A stretch of DNA of 64,000 nt, from NCBI GenBank assembly GCA_039972875.1, contig JBDWMA010000042.1:186001-250000 (forward strand). Reading direction: 5' to 3'. A program made the translations under genes and the position numbers. Positions 8,834 through 18,577 of this stretch are shown one piece after another. Under the pieces are notes generated by a model that had not been told where the DNA came from, made no database searches, and saw nothing but the letters and a program-made list of their open reading frames with translations. The stretch's first letter is position 1. Each line of letters begins with the position of its first letter. The DNA is from Pseudoruegeria sp039972875 (GTDB lineage Bacteria; Pseudomonadota; Alphaproteobacteria; Rhodobacterales; Rhodobacteraceae).

Positions 8834-9883
8834 ATGGGTACAGGACATTTATCAATCGATCTCTCTGCGCTGACCGCCAACTGGCGTGCGCTAAATGCAC
8901 TTTCAGATAACGCTGTGGAAACGGCAGCCGTTGTCAAAGCAGACGGCTATGGGCTTAGCTCTGACCGTGTTTCAAAAGCGCTCGCCGAAGCCGGAGCCAG
9001 AAGGTTCTTTGTGGCAACCGCGGAAGAAGGCGGAAAAGTGCGCGGCGCATTGGGCCCAGGCCCAGAGATTAACGTGTTTGGCGGCCATATGGCAGGCGAC
9101 ACGGACATGATCCATGATCTGCAGCTGACGCCAATGCTCAATTCCATTGAACAAATCACCCGCCACGCAGAATCCCTGCCAAATCACCCTTTTGGGGTTC
9201 AATTGGACAGCGGGATGAATCGGCTGGGCCTAGAAGCTGGTGAATGGAGCGCAATTTCAGATATTGCGTTAGAAATGAACCCAACTTTGTTGATGAGCCA
9301 TCTTGCCTGCGCCGATGAACCGAACCACGGTGCAAATGCCGCCCAACTTGCCAATTTCAGATCTATGACAGACGGCATTCCCGTGCGGCGATCTCTTGCG
9401 GCCACAGGTGGTGTTTTGCTCGGTAAAGAGTTTCATTTCCAAGTGACGCGTCCGGGCATTGGCTTATACGGAGGGCAACCATTTGCGGGGGCACGGCCTG
9501 TCGTAAAGCTTTCTTTGCCGGTCATCCAAATTCGAGATGTTGTTGCGGGCGAAGTTGTTGGTTACGGATGTACTTGGCAAGCCGAGAAAGACAGCCGCAT
9601 TGCGACACTATCAGGAGGATACGCAGACGGCCTAATCCGCGCCATGTCTAGCAATACCGTTCTATATGATGGTGACACACCCTGCCCCCTTGTTGGCAGA
9701 GTTTCGATGGATTTGTTGACTGTTGATGTCACTCATTTGCCCGAAATCCCGAAATCACTGGATATTCTTGGACCTCAACAAACCGTAGATACCCTCGCGG
9801 ATGCCGCCGGCACAATTGGATACGAAATCCTGACTTCGCTTGGTCATCGTTACCACCGTAACTACATGGCCCCTTCAAAGTGA
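8834..9883 (+). CDS. alr: Alanine racemase
   Basis: A 349-residue PLP fold-type III racemase that makes D-alanine for peptidoglycan. The PLP lysine is K35 in VVKADGYGL; the second catalytic tyrosine lies in EVVGYGCTWQAEKDSRIATL. The C-terminal beta domain carries the GRVSMDLLTVDVT segment. The start is uncertain: the ATG at 8834 (MGTGHLSIDL) gives the normal length but has no clear ribosome site, and an in-frame extension reaches 8717. The stop overlaps the GTG start of the next gene (GTGA), so this gene probably heads an operon with the MlaE/MlaF pair. Confidence 0.94.
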   Translation: MGTGHLSIDLSALTANWRALNALSDNAVETAAVVKADGYGLSSDRVSKALAEAGARRFFVATAEEGGKVRGALGPGPEINVFGGHMAGDTDMIHDLQLTPMLNSIEQITRHAESLPNHPFGVQLDSGMNRLGLEAGEWSAISDIALEMNPTLLMSHLACADEPNHGANAAQLANFRSMTDGIPVRRSLAATGGVLLGKEFHFQVTRPGIGLYGGQPFAGARPVVKLSLPVIQIRDVVAGEVVGYGCTWQAEKDSRIATLSGGYADGLIRAMSSNTVLYDGDTPCPLVGRVSMDLLTVDVTHLPEIPKSLDILGPQQTVDTLADAAGTIGYEILTSLGHRYHRNYMAPSK

Positions 9884-10662
9884 CGATGCTTTGGCCTCTG
9901 ACGTGGATAGGTCGCGTTACATTGGCGGTGTTCACTGGCGTGGGACAGGTGACCTTATTCACACTTTCTACACTTAGCCATCTCCTCAGACCTCCGTTCT
10001 ATTTTCGAGAGTTTCTCACTGCAATGCTCACGATTGGCTGGTACTCCTTGCCAGTTGTGGGCCTCACGGCCTTTTTCACAGGAGGCGCACTGGCATTGCA
10101 AATCTATGCAGGTGGCGCGCGTTTCAACGCCGAAGCCGTCGTTCCGTCAATTGTTGCAATTGGGATGGTACGCGAGCTCGGGCCAGTTCTCGGCGGATTG
10201 ATGGTCGCTGCGCGAGTGGCATCGTCAATTGCAGCTGAAATTGGAACGATGAAGGTCACTGAACAAATTGATGCACTGGTTACCTTGTCGACGAATCCAA
10301 TGAAGTACTTAACAGTCCCACGCGTATTGGCCGCAACGCTCGCGGTGCCGTTGCTCGTCGCAATCGGAGATATCATTGGAATTTTTGGTGGCTTTGTCAT
10401 TGGAACAAATCGCCTTGGCTTTAATGGGGCTGCCTACCTTCAAAATACCGTCAATTTTCTAGAATTTTGGGACATTGGTTCTGGTCTCGTGAAGGGGGCC
10501 GCATTTGGCTTTATCGTTGCAATCATGGGGTGCTATTACGGCATGACATCAGGGCGCGGCGCCCAAGGCGTTGGCCGTGCAACAAAGTCAGCTGTGGTTT
10601 CTGCATCTGTCTTAATCTTGGCGGCAAACTTCATCCTGACAGAGGCGTTTTTCTCCGCATGA
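9880..10662 (+). CDS. MlaE-type ABC transporter permease
   Basis: A 260-residue permease of the MlaE/YrbE family (PF02405), which moves phospholipids between the membranes. The family signature is clear: REFLTAMLTIGWYSLPVVGL, then GMVRELGPVLGGLMVAARVASS (around residues 95-116) and EIGTMKVTEQIDALVTLSTNP. The start is the GTG at 9880 overlapping the alr stop; an ATG two codons later is an alternative. The stop overlaps the ATP-binding gene (ATGA). No mlaD substrate-binding or mlaC gene follows, so those parts must be elsewhere or be absent. Confidence 0.92.
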   Translation: MTMLWPLTWIGRVTLAVFTGVGQVTLFTLSTLSHLLRPPFYFREFLTAMLTIGWYSLPVVGLTAFFTGGALALQIYAGGARFNAEAVVPSIVAIGMVRELGPVLGGLMVAARVASSIAAEIGTMKVTEQIDALVTLSTNPMKYLTVPRVLAATLAVPLLVAIGDIIGIFGGFVIGTNRLGFNGAAYLQNTVNFLEFWDIGSGLVKGAAFGFIVAIMGCYYGMTSGRGAQGVGRATKSAVVSASVLILAANFILTEAFFSA

Positions 10663-11399
10663 TAACGCTCACCGATCTGCATAAATCCTTTGGACCCAAA
10701 CATGTTTTACAGGGGGTGGACCTTATTATTCCCAAAGGGGAAAGCATGGTCATCATTGGCGGATCAGGCACAGGGAAATCCGTACTGCTGAAATCCATTT
10801 TGGGGTTAATCCCACCGGATCAAGGTTCCATTGAAATATCGGGCACAAAAGGCGACGACCACGAGGCTTTTCTGGCCCACTTTGGCATGTTGTTTCAAGG
10901 CGGTGCGTTGTTTGACTCCCTCCCCGTCTGGCAGAACGTCGCCTTCCGCTTGTTGCGTGGTCGCTTAAAGAAACCAAAAGGCGAGGCCCGCTCCATAGCA
11001 ATAGAAAAACTAAGACGGGTTGGGTTGTCCGCCGATGTTGCGGACCTATTTCCCGCAGAACTATCTGGGGGTATGCAAAAACGTGTCGGCTTGGCACGCG
11101 CGATTGCTGCAGACCCGGAAATCATTTTCTTTGATGAACCCACCACCGGGCTTGACCCGATTATGTCAGGCGTCATCAACGCCCTTATCAAAGAGATCGT
11201 TGTCGAAATGGGCGCGACCGCGATGACCATCACCCATGATATGAGCAGCGTTCGTGCCATAGCCGATCACGTCGCCATGCTTCATGACGGTAAAATTCAA
11301 TGGACTGGCCCGATCAATGAAATGGACACCTCAGAAGATCCCTTTTTATCCCAATTTATCAATGGTCGGGCAGACGGTCCCATCGAATCGGTACGCTGA
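10659..11399 (+). CDS. MlaF-type ABC transporter ATP-binding protein
   Basis: A 246-residue ABC ATPase. Walker A is GGSGTGKSVLLKSI, where the serine-valine after GKS is typical of MlaF proteins; the signature is ELSGGMQKRVGLARAI, and Walker B is EIIFFDEPTTGLDPI. It pairs with the upstream MlaE-type permease in outer-membrane lipid transport. The ATG at 10659 overlaps the permease stop; the frame is open further upstream to 10467, but that would run inside the permease gene. A 223 bp gap with an operator-like palindrome follows. Confidence 0.93.
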   Translation: MITLTDLHKSFGPKHVLQGVDLIIPKGESMVIIGGSGTGKSVLLKSILGLIPPDQGSIEISGTKGDDHEAFLAHFGMLFQGGALFDSLPVWQNVAFRLLRGRLKKPKGEARSIAIEKLRRVGLSADVADLFPAELSGGMQKRVGLARAIAADPEIIFFDEPTTGLDPIMSGVINALIKEIVVEMGATAMTITHDMSSVRAIADHVAMLHDGKIQWTGPINEMDTSEDPFLSQFINGRADGPIESVR

Positions 11400-11530
11400 T
11401 CGGCGAATTTATTAAAATTGTGCCATCCTGCAAAAAAAACACAACACTTTGCCTTGGGGTGTTCATTTAGTATGATCCTCCAATTTTGATCACACGCTTT
11501 GTTACAGTTTGCACCATCTTCTGCGGCAAG

Positions 11531-11546
11531 TTGTGATCAATCACAA
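11531..11546. promoter_or_regulatory. Palindrome TTGTGATCAATCACAA upstream of a membrane coiled-coil gene
   Basis: The two 7-base arms TTGTGAT and ATCACAA are perfect inverted repeats around a CA centre, 77 bp before the ATG of the next gene. The arms resemble Crp/Fnr-family half-sites (TGTGA...TCACA), but the spacing is 4 rather than 6, so the protein that binds is unknown. The rest of 11400-11622 is AT-rich with no gene. Confidence 0.35.
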
Positions 11547-11622
11547 AATATTCCCCCCCTGACCGAATGAGCTTCGTCCGCTATCCTGTTTGAAAGAGTG
11601 ATTTTTTTAAGATGGTAGATTT

Positions 11623-12384
11623 ATGCAAAGCCCTTCTGAGAGTAATTTTCATCGTTTCCAGAAATTTCTTCAGGTTGCATCTCTATTTGTAATCGTGACG
11701 GCAGCCTCTGCGAGCGTTGTGTTATGTTTATTATCGGCAACTGGGTTTTATCCTTGGCTGACAGTCACTGCTCAATTTGGGGAAATTTTAGTCCCCTCTG
11801 CCGGTATCTGGATTCAATGCGGCGTCGCCTTTCTCTTTACCCTTTTATGCTTTTACATTCCGGCAAACCGACGCATGACCGCGTTGGAACGCTCCCACAG
11901 AGATTTTTCGATGACAATGGATGATGTTGCGCGGGCCTATGCAATCAGCCATGATGCAGATCGACGGGGCGCCTTCATGCTCCGTAGCGAATTTGATGCC
12001 GTTCGCGAGCGGATCGTCTATTTGCGCCAGCACCCCGATCTGGACGTCCTTGAGCCCGAAATTTTGCAAGTCGCCGCACAAATGAGCCAAGAGTCCCGTG
12101 ACATAGCCGAAGTATATGCCGACGAAAAAGTTGAACGCGCAAAATTGTTCCTCAGGCAACGCCAACAAGAGGTTGAGCGTTTTCAGGAACAGATCGATAT
12201 CGCCACGCGGAGCGTAAAAGAACTAAAACGCTGGTTGCATGAGGTGGAATTGGATGAACACGTCATTCAAACTCAGTTAGAACGGCTGCATAAAGACCTT
12301 CAGGACGTATTGCCGGAAATCGGTTTCTCTTTGCCTCTGAGCGATGGGAAAGTGGTTGCGATGTCAAAGCAAAACAAACACTAA
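11623..12384 (+). CDS. Membrane-anchored coiled-coil protein, function unknown
   Basis: A 253-residue protein I do not recognise to function. Two membrane helices are visible (about residues 17-39 and 54-77, the second followed by YIPANRRMTALERSH), then a long soluble region rich in E, Q, R and K with heptad character (about 155-230: VERAKLFLRQRQQEVERFQEQ and on). Proteins of this shape are sometimes labelled 'DNA repair protein' in roseobacter genomes, which I would not trust. It sits between the Mla-type ABC genes and a PqiA-like gene, both envelope functions, so an envelope role is plausible but inferred. Confidence 0.6.
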   Translation: MQSPSESNFHRFQKFLQVASLFVIVTAASASVVLCLLSATGFYPWLTVTAQFGEILVPSAGIWIQCGVAFLFTLLCFYIPANRRMTALERSHRDFSMTMDDVARAYAISHDADRRGAFMLRSEFDAVRERIVYLRQHPDLDVLEPEILQVAAQMSQESRDIAEVYADEKVERAKLFLRQRQQEVERFQEQIDIATRSVKELKRWLHEVELDEHVIQTQLERLHKDLQDVLPEIGFSLPLSDGKVVAMSKQNKH

Positions 12385-12430
12385 CCAATCTGGGTTGTGA
12401 GGGACTTCGCGGCGTCATATAGCTTTGCGA

Positions 12431-12892
12431 ATGAACTTTCCTGTGTCGACCATTGCACGTTTTAGCAATCTAGCATTGCTCGTCTTGTTTCCAATTGCGT
12501 GGTTTGCGCCTTTGATGCGCGCTGGATTGTTACCTTTATTCGGGCTGTCCGAAATTTCCGTTTTCTCAGGCCTGCTATCCCTATGGAAATCGGATGTATT
12601 CCTAGCAATTTTAGTTTTTCTGTTGGCGTTTATAGCGCCTTACAGCAAAACACTTATTCTGGCGGGCATCCAATTTGGGGCCCTATCCCCCAAGTATTTG
12701 CCTATCATAACTTGGTTAGGTAAATTTGCGATGGCAGATATTTTCTTGGTCGCTCTTTATATCGTGGTCATCAAGGGCACTGGAGTTGGGCGCGTGGAAA
12801 CCGGCTGGGGGCTATATTTGTTTAGTTTTTGCGTGCTGTCGTCATTGGGATTATCAATCTACACAGATAAGCAAATCAATGCCGCTGGCTAA
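12431..12892 (+). CDS. PqiA-like integral membrane protein
   Basis: A 153-residue protein with about four hydrophobic helices, matching one half of the paraquat-inducible protein A family (PF04403): FPIAWFAPLMR near the start, SDVFLAILVFLLAFIAPYSKTL in the middle and the MADIFLVALYIVVIKG segment. PqiA proteins are linked to envelope lipid transport with MCE proteins, which fits the MlaEF pair just upstream. The ATG at 12431 is preferred over a TTG two codons earlier. The usual N-terminal zinc-ribbon cysteines of long PqiA are missing, so this is a single-module version. Confidence 0.75.
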   Translation: MNFPVSTIARFSNLALLVLFPIAWFAPLMRAGLLPLFGLSEISVFSGLLSLWKSDVFLAILVFLLAFIAPYSKTLILAGIQFGALSPKYLPIITWLGKFAMADIFLVALYIVVIKGTGVGRVETGWGLYLFSFCVLSSLGLSIYTDKQINAAG

Positions 12893-12938
12893 GTCGCAAT
12901 TCGCTTGGCTTTCCCAGACTCCTCGGGCAAAAAACAGC

Positions 12939-14303
<1,365 letters not shown>

Positions 14304-14324
14304 CCGGACAGGAGAGAGAGACGC

Positions 14325-14882
14325 ATGGAAGGCTTTACCATAATCGACGGTGTCGTTGCCGTGATCATCGTCGTGTCAGCGATTTTGGCCTATTCCCGCG
14401 GATTTGTCCGCGAAGGCATGGCTATATTGGGGTGGATCGCCGCCGCTGTTTTGGCCTTTCTATTTGCGCCGAAAGCGGAACCCTTGATCAAAGAAGTTCC
14501 TTTGCTGAAGGATTTTATTTCTGACAGCTGCGAGCTATCAATGATTGCCGCCTTTGCTGGGGTTTTTGCCCTCGCATTGGTTGTAGTCTCTATATTTACC
14601 CCCCTGTTTTCGAGCGCTATTCAACGTTCGGCTTTATCCGGGCTCGATCAGGGACTTGGATTTATGTTCGGTGTTCTACGGGGACTTTTACTCGTCGCGG
14701 TTGGCCTCGTTGTCTATGATCGCGTTGTCGTAGATCAGGCCGTCCCGATGGTTGACGACAGTCGTTCTGCCCGTGTTTTTGCGCAGGTTCAGGACAACAT
14801 TAATGAAAACATCCCAGAGGATGCCCCGGGTTGGATCGTTGGCCGCTACGAAGAACTCGTCAGCAACTGCTCTGCAAACTAA
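14325..14882 (+). CDS. cvpA: CvpA family membrane protein
   Basis: A 185-residue protein with four hydrophobic helices, opening GFTIIDGVVAVIIVVSAI and containing AYSRGFVREGMAILGWIAAA, the CvpA/colicin V production family hallmark, then a soluble C-terminal tail. In E. coli cvpA is co-transcribed with purF. Here it follows radA by 21 bp, but purF is displaced by 2.1 kb because an H-NOX/kinase cassette on the other strand lies between. Function in envelope homeostasis is only loosely known. Confidence 0.88.
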   Translation: MEGFTIIDGVVAVIIVVSAILAYSRGFVREGMAILGWIAAAVLAFLFAPKAEPLIKEVPLLKDFISDSCELSMIAAFAGVFALALVVVSIFTPLFSSAIQRSALSGLDQGLGFMFGVLRGLLLVAVGLVVYDRVVVDQAVPMVDDSRSARVFAQVQDNINENIPEDAPGWIVGRYEELVSNCSAN

Positions 14883-14896
14883 TCGATACCTACAAA

Positions 14897-14926
14897 TTCA
14901 CCCTCGCGTGTAAACGTGGGGGTGAA
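14897..14926. terminator. Hairpin between convergent cvpA and kinase genes
   Basis: TTCACCCTCGCG and CGTGGGGGTGAA form a 12 bp stem (two G-T pairs) with a TGTAAA loop, in the 51 bp gap between two convergent genes. There is no long T tract on either side, so efficiency is uncertain; it probably serves both directions. Confidence 0.55.
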
Positions 14927-14933
14927 AATAATA

Positions 14934-16310
14934 TCACGCTGCATTAAGTGCAGGATGACTATATCTCTTTAAGACACTCGTCACCGTCATCAACAATTCA
15001 TCTTTTCGAACTGGCTTGGTCACACAATCATCCATACCAATCCGTTTATACTCTTCCTGTTGGTCACGCATTGCATTCGCGGTCAACGCAATGATTGGAA
15101 CACGGACTGTTTGATTTTGTTTTTCAGCAGATCGAATTCGCCGTGTGGCCTCGAGCCCATCCATTGTAGGCATATTGATATCCATTAAAACGACATCAAA
15201 TTGTTCCTTCAAAACCGCGTCGACCGCCAACCTACCGTTTTCTACAATGTTCAATTTCATTGGTACGGCCTTCATCAAAGCCTTCATAACAACTTGATTG
15301 GTTTTGTTGTCCTCCGCCATCAGAACATTCAGCACACCGTTCCAATGAGGCGCTTTTCCAGATTGTTTCAACATCTGTGTATCGTCGCGTTCAGACTGCG
15401 CCTTGCTCCCCAATGCATCGATCCAGAACTTAAAACATGTACCTTGCCCTGGCGCACTTTGGACGCTTACATCGCCACCCATTAATCGACATAGGTTGCG
15501 TGCAATAACCAAACCCAACCCCGTCCCACCAAATTTGCGTGACGTAGAGCTATCTGCTTGCGTGAAAGGTGTAAACAAACGATCCATTTGTTCAGGCGTA
15601 ATCCCAATGCCCGTATCCTGAACCGAAACCTCAATGACATCTCGACCCCTTAGCTCAACCCGCCGTTGAACCGAAAGTGTTACCGTCCCAACATCAGTAA
15701 ATTTAATCGCGTTTGACATAAAGTTATCAATGATTTGGCGCAATCTATGGCCATCGGCATTCAATAATTGAGGGACAGTATTGCCGCAGTCCATATTGAT
15801 GTTGATCCCTTTACTTTGGGCAATTTCCTCATGAGGCACCAAAATTTCACTTAAAAGCTGACGTACATCAAGATCACGCAACTCCAGCTCTATTTTGCCT
15901 GCCTCAATTTTGCTGAGATCCAAAACATCATTCAAAAGTCGAAGAAGCTGCTCGCCCGAATTAGAAAGTGTCTTCAAAAGGAACAACTGCTCCTCATCCA
16001 AATCACTTTCTTCTAAGGCTTGGGCGATACCAAGAACTCCATTCAATGGGGTTCGCAGTTCGTGGCTCATCATTGCGAGAAAGGAAGATTTGGCGGCATT
16101 TGCGCTTTCTGCTGTTGCCAACAAAGATCGCAATTCTTTGGTTCGGGCCGCAACTCGATCCTCTAGAAACTGCGCCTGTTTCTTAAGCTCAACATTCGCT
16201 TCATATAGCTCTCGACTTTTAGCTTCGAGGAGCTCTTCAGCTTCAGCCCGCGCGGTCAGGGCACGATCATATCGACGTCGGGAAACCTTAGATTCTTCGG
16301 TTGACGTCAT
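14934..16310 (-). CDS. Hybrid sensor histidine kinase/response regulator partnered with H-NOX
   Basis: A 458-residue cytoplasmic hybrid kinase without membrane segments. In order: a charged coiled coil (about 1-70), a HisKA domain with phospho-acceptor H83 in SHELRTPLNGVLG, a HATPase_c domain (N box DNFMSNAIKFT, G1 QDTGIGI, G2 GTGLGLVIA), and a receiver domain (about 328-445) with phospho-acceptor D377 in VVLMDINMPTMDG. It has no sensor domain of its own; the H-NOX protein encoded 4 bp upstream would supply the input, as in known HnoX/HnoK pairs. The ATG at 16310 is chosen because the longer frame to 16400 overlaps the H-NOX gene. Confidence 0.93.
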   Translation of the reverse strand: MTSTEESKVSRRRYDRALTARAEAEELLEAKSRELYEANVELKKQAQFLEDRVAARTKELRSLLATAESANAAKSSFLAMMSHELRTPLNGVLGIAQALEESDLDEEQLFLLKTLSNSGEQLLRLLNDVLDLSKIEAGKIELELRDLDVRQLLSEILVPHEEIAQSKGININMDCGNTVPQLLNADGHRLRQIIDNFMSNAIKFTDVGTVTLSVQRRVELRGRDVIEVSVQDTGIGITPEQMDRLFTPFTQADSSTSRKFGGTGLGLVIARNLCRLMGGDVSVQSAPGQGTCFKFWIDALGSKAQSERDDTQMLKQSGKAPHWNGVLNVLMAEDNKTNQVVMKALMKAVPMKLNIVENGRLAVDAVLKEQFDVVLMDINMPTMDGLEATRRIRSAEKQNQTVRVPIIALTANAMRDQQEEYKRIGMDDCVTKPVRKDELLMTVTSVLKRYSHPALNAA

Positions 16311-16314
16311 TGGA

Positions 16315-16860
16315 TCAGGCCGCTGATTTAATAATGAAATCGGCGCGGGCTTCTGCCGATTCTGAGAAATCTTTAACGACAATCTGTGCCTCCTGGCCAA
16401 AATGCTTCAAGCAGGCTTCGATCATGCCCTTACAGAAGGGAACCAATGGCCGTTCAGACCGATACGACATGATGAAACCGCCATCCGGCGTTCGTTCTGT
16501 TGCAAATGTGGGCAGTTCAACCTCGGGATAAAGCTTGCGAACTTCGACGTGAACCTCATCCTCAATAGATTCGAGCATCGTAAAGGCGTCGTTCTTTCCT
16601 TCAAAGAATTGAGGATAACCCAAACTAAACCTTTCAAACATCCAAGACCCAAACATGGTCTGCAAATCATCCCCAGAAATCCCGGTTTTTTCGCTAAACC
16701 CACCGACCAAAGACATTAGGTCGCTGCAAGGATAATTGCCAACTGCCGTGAATGCGCCTTTGGAAGTGGTTTGATATTCGTCAAGGACGTCATCAACCAT
16801 TTCCTCACCAACTGCATTTTCAGCCATGTTCAGCAATTCAACAAAAACCATACCCTTCAT
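16315..16860 (-). CDS. hnoX: H-NOX haem nitric oxide/oxygen sensor
   Basis: A 181-residue haem-NO-binding domain protein (PF07700). The YxSxR haem-propionate motif is present as Y133-R134-S135-E136-R137, and the proximal haem ligand is H104 in IEDEVHVEVRKLYP. The rest follows the family: MKGMVFVELLNMAE start, AVGNYPCSDLMSLVGGFSE, and the LFGSWMF-like TMFGSWMFERF segment. Such stand-alone H-NOX proteins bind NO at ferrous haem and inhibit a neighbouring kinase, controlling biofilm, quorum or cyclic-di-GMP outputs. No distal tyrosine could be assigned, so NO rather than O2 sensing is more likely. It is co-transcribed with the kinase. Confidence 0.95.
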   Translation of the reverse strand: MKGMVFVELLNMAENAVGEEMVDDVLDEYQTTSKGAFTAVGNYPCSDLMSLVGGFSEKTGISGDDLQTMFGSWMFERFSLGYPQFFEGKNDAFTMLESIEDEVHVEVRKLYPEVELPTFATERTPDGGFIMSYRSERPLVPFCKGMIEACLKHFGQEAQIVVKDFSESAEARADFIIKSAA

Positions 16861-16867
16861 CGCAGAG

Positions 16868-16876
16868 ACCTCCTTT
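16868..16876 (-). promoter_or_regulatory. Very strong ribosome-binding site of the H-NOX gene
   Basis: On the minus strand AAAGGAGGT lies seven bases before the H-NOX ATG (16860). It is close to a full anti-Shine-Dalgarno match and confirms that start. Confidence 0.8.
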
Positions 16877-17033
16877 ATCCTTTATTTCTCCTCAAAATTA
16901 GGCTCAAAAAATGAAGACGGGATTAATTCGCAACATAATCGGTCATCCATTTACGAAGCTTTGATGACAGTTGCGCTCGGAACCCCTATGACAGGGCCAA
17001 ATCACTCCTCAGGGATTCGGAGCTGCCGCCAAA

Positions 17034-18497
17034 ATGCTAGAGATGCCCCTCAGCCACCCGTTCGACGATGACAAACTCAAGGAAGAATGCGGCGTGTTCG
17101 GCGTTGTTGGCGTAAAGGACGCAGCGAATTTCGTTGCCCTTGGCCTGCATGCCCTGCAACACCGTGGACAGGAGGCCGGCGGAATTGTGTCACACGATCC
17201 GGATCATGGCTTTAATTCTGCCCGCCGGTTTGGATATGTTCGCGACAATTTCACCAAGGCCAGTCTAATGGAGACCCTGCCCGGTCCCGTTTCAATTGGC
17301 CATGTTCGGTATTCAACCGCAGGCTCTAAAGGCCAAACCGCGATCCGGGATGTTCAGCCCTTCTTTGGCGAATTCTCTATGGGTGGCGCGGCGATTGCGC
17401 ATAATGGCAATATTACCAATGCCGATTCCCTGCGTCGGGAATTGATCGATCGTGGATCGATCTTCCAAAGCTCTTCTGACTCTGAATGCATCATCCACCT
17501 CATGGCACGCTCATTGCAGCGCAATATCCCAGAGCGGATGAAAGACGCCCTACGCCGTGTCGAAGGCGCGTTTTCCGTGGTGGCTATGACCCGCACTAAA
17601 CTGATCGGTGTGCGTGATCCATTAGGAGTACGCCCATTGGTTCTCGGCAAAATTGCCGATGGCTATGCGCTGTCCTCAGAAACCTGCGCGCTGGATATCA
17701 TCGGCGCTGAATATGTTCGCGAAATTGAACCAGGTGAAATGGTTGTCATTACACAAAATGGCATCGAGAGTTATCACCCCTTTGAAAAGAAAAAACCTCG
17801 GTTTTGCATTTTTGAGCATGTCTATTTCAGCCGTCCTGACAGTATTCTTGGTGGGCGTTCGGTCTATGATACACGCCGCCAAATCGGCGTTGAATTGGCT
17901 CGAGAAGCCCCGGTCGATGCTGACCTCGTCTGCCCTGTTCCTGACAGTGGCACACCTGCAGCAATCGGGTTTAGCCAAGAAAGCGGTATTCCCTATGCAA
18001 TGGGGATCATTCGAAATCAATACATGGGCCGGACCTTTATTGAACCAACCGAACAGATCCGAAACATGGGTGTGCGACTGAAGCTCAACGTCAACCGCGC
18101 TTTGATCAAAGGCAAACGGGTGATCTTGGTGGATGATTCGGTTGTCCGTGGAACCACCAGCCGTAAAATCAAAGACATGATTTTGGATGCCGGCGCTGCA
18201 GAAGTGCATTTCCGCATCGCCTCGCCCCCAACAATGTGGCCCTGTTTCTATGGGGTCGACACGCCGAACCGCGATAAATTGTTGGCCGCCCGTATGAACG
18301 AAGACGAGATGTGTGAATACCTTGGTGTTGACTCGCTTAAATTCATCTCTCTGGATGGGCTCTACCGGGCGGCAGGAGAGGCCAACGGGCGAGACGCCAA
18401 AAGCCCCGCCTATTGCGATGCTTGCTTCTCAGGAGAGTACCCCGTGCCCCCCACTGATATGATCGACAAAGGGTTTGAACTGAAAGCCGCTGAATAA
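17034..18497 (+). CDS. purF: Amidophosphoribosyltransferase
   Basis: A 487-residue enzyme catalysing the first step of purine synthesis, from PRPP and glutamine to phosphoribosylamine. The N-terminal nucleophile is the cysteine in KEECGVFGVVG (C19 from this ATG), so a short propeptide would be removed. The PRTase PRPP loop is VILVDDSVVRGTTSRKI. The glutaminase region HALQHRGQEAGGI is intact. A second in-frame ATG three codons later (MPLSHPF) is also possible. A GC-rich hairpin follows the stop. Confidence 0.97.
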   Translation: MLEMPLSHPFDDDKLKEECGVFGVVGVKDAANFVALGLHALQHRGQEAGGIVSHDPDHGFNSARRFGYVRDNFTKASLMETLPGPVSIGHVRYSTAGSKGQTAIRDVQPFFGEFSMGGAAIAHNGNITNADSLRRELIDRGSIFQSSSDSECIIHLMARSLQRNIPERMKDALRRVEGAFSVVAMTRTKLIGVRDPLGVRPLVLGKIADGYALSSETCALDIIGAEYVREIEPGEMVVITQNGIESYHPFEKKKPRFCIFEHVYFSRPDSILGGRSVYDTRRQIGVELAREAPVDADLVCPVPDSGTPAAIGFSQESGIPYAMGIIRNQYMGRTFIEPTEQIRNMGVRLKLNVNRALIKGKRVILVDDSVVRGTTSRKIKDMILDAGAAEVHFRIASPPTMWPCFYGVDTPNRDKLLAARMNEDEMCEYLGVDSLKFISLDGLYRAAGEANGRDAKSPAYCDACFSGEYPVPPTDMIDKGFELKAAE

Positions 18498-18522
18498 GCC
18501 GTCATTTCAAATAATGAGCTCT

Positions 18523-18558
18523 CTGCGCCCTCGCGTTTTTCTTGACGCGGGGGCGCAG
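18523..18558 (+). terminator. GC-rich hairpin after purF
   Basis: CTGCGCCCTCGCG pairs with CGCGGGGGCGCAG (one T-G pair) across a ten-base loop TTTTTCTTGA, 25 bases after the purF stop. The T run is in the loop, not after it, and the next CDS begins 20 bp downstream, so it may attenuate rather than stop transcription. Confidence 0.55.
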
Positions 18559-18577
18559 TCGCTTTTATCCCAGTCAT

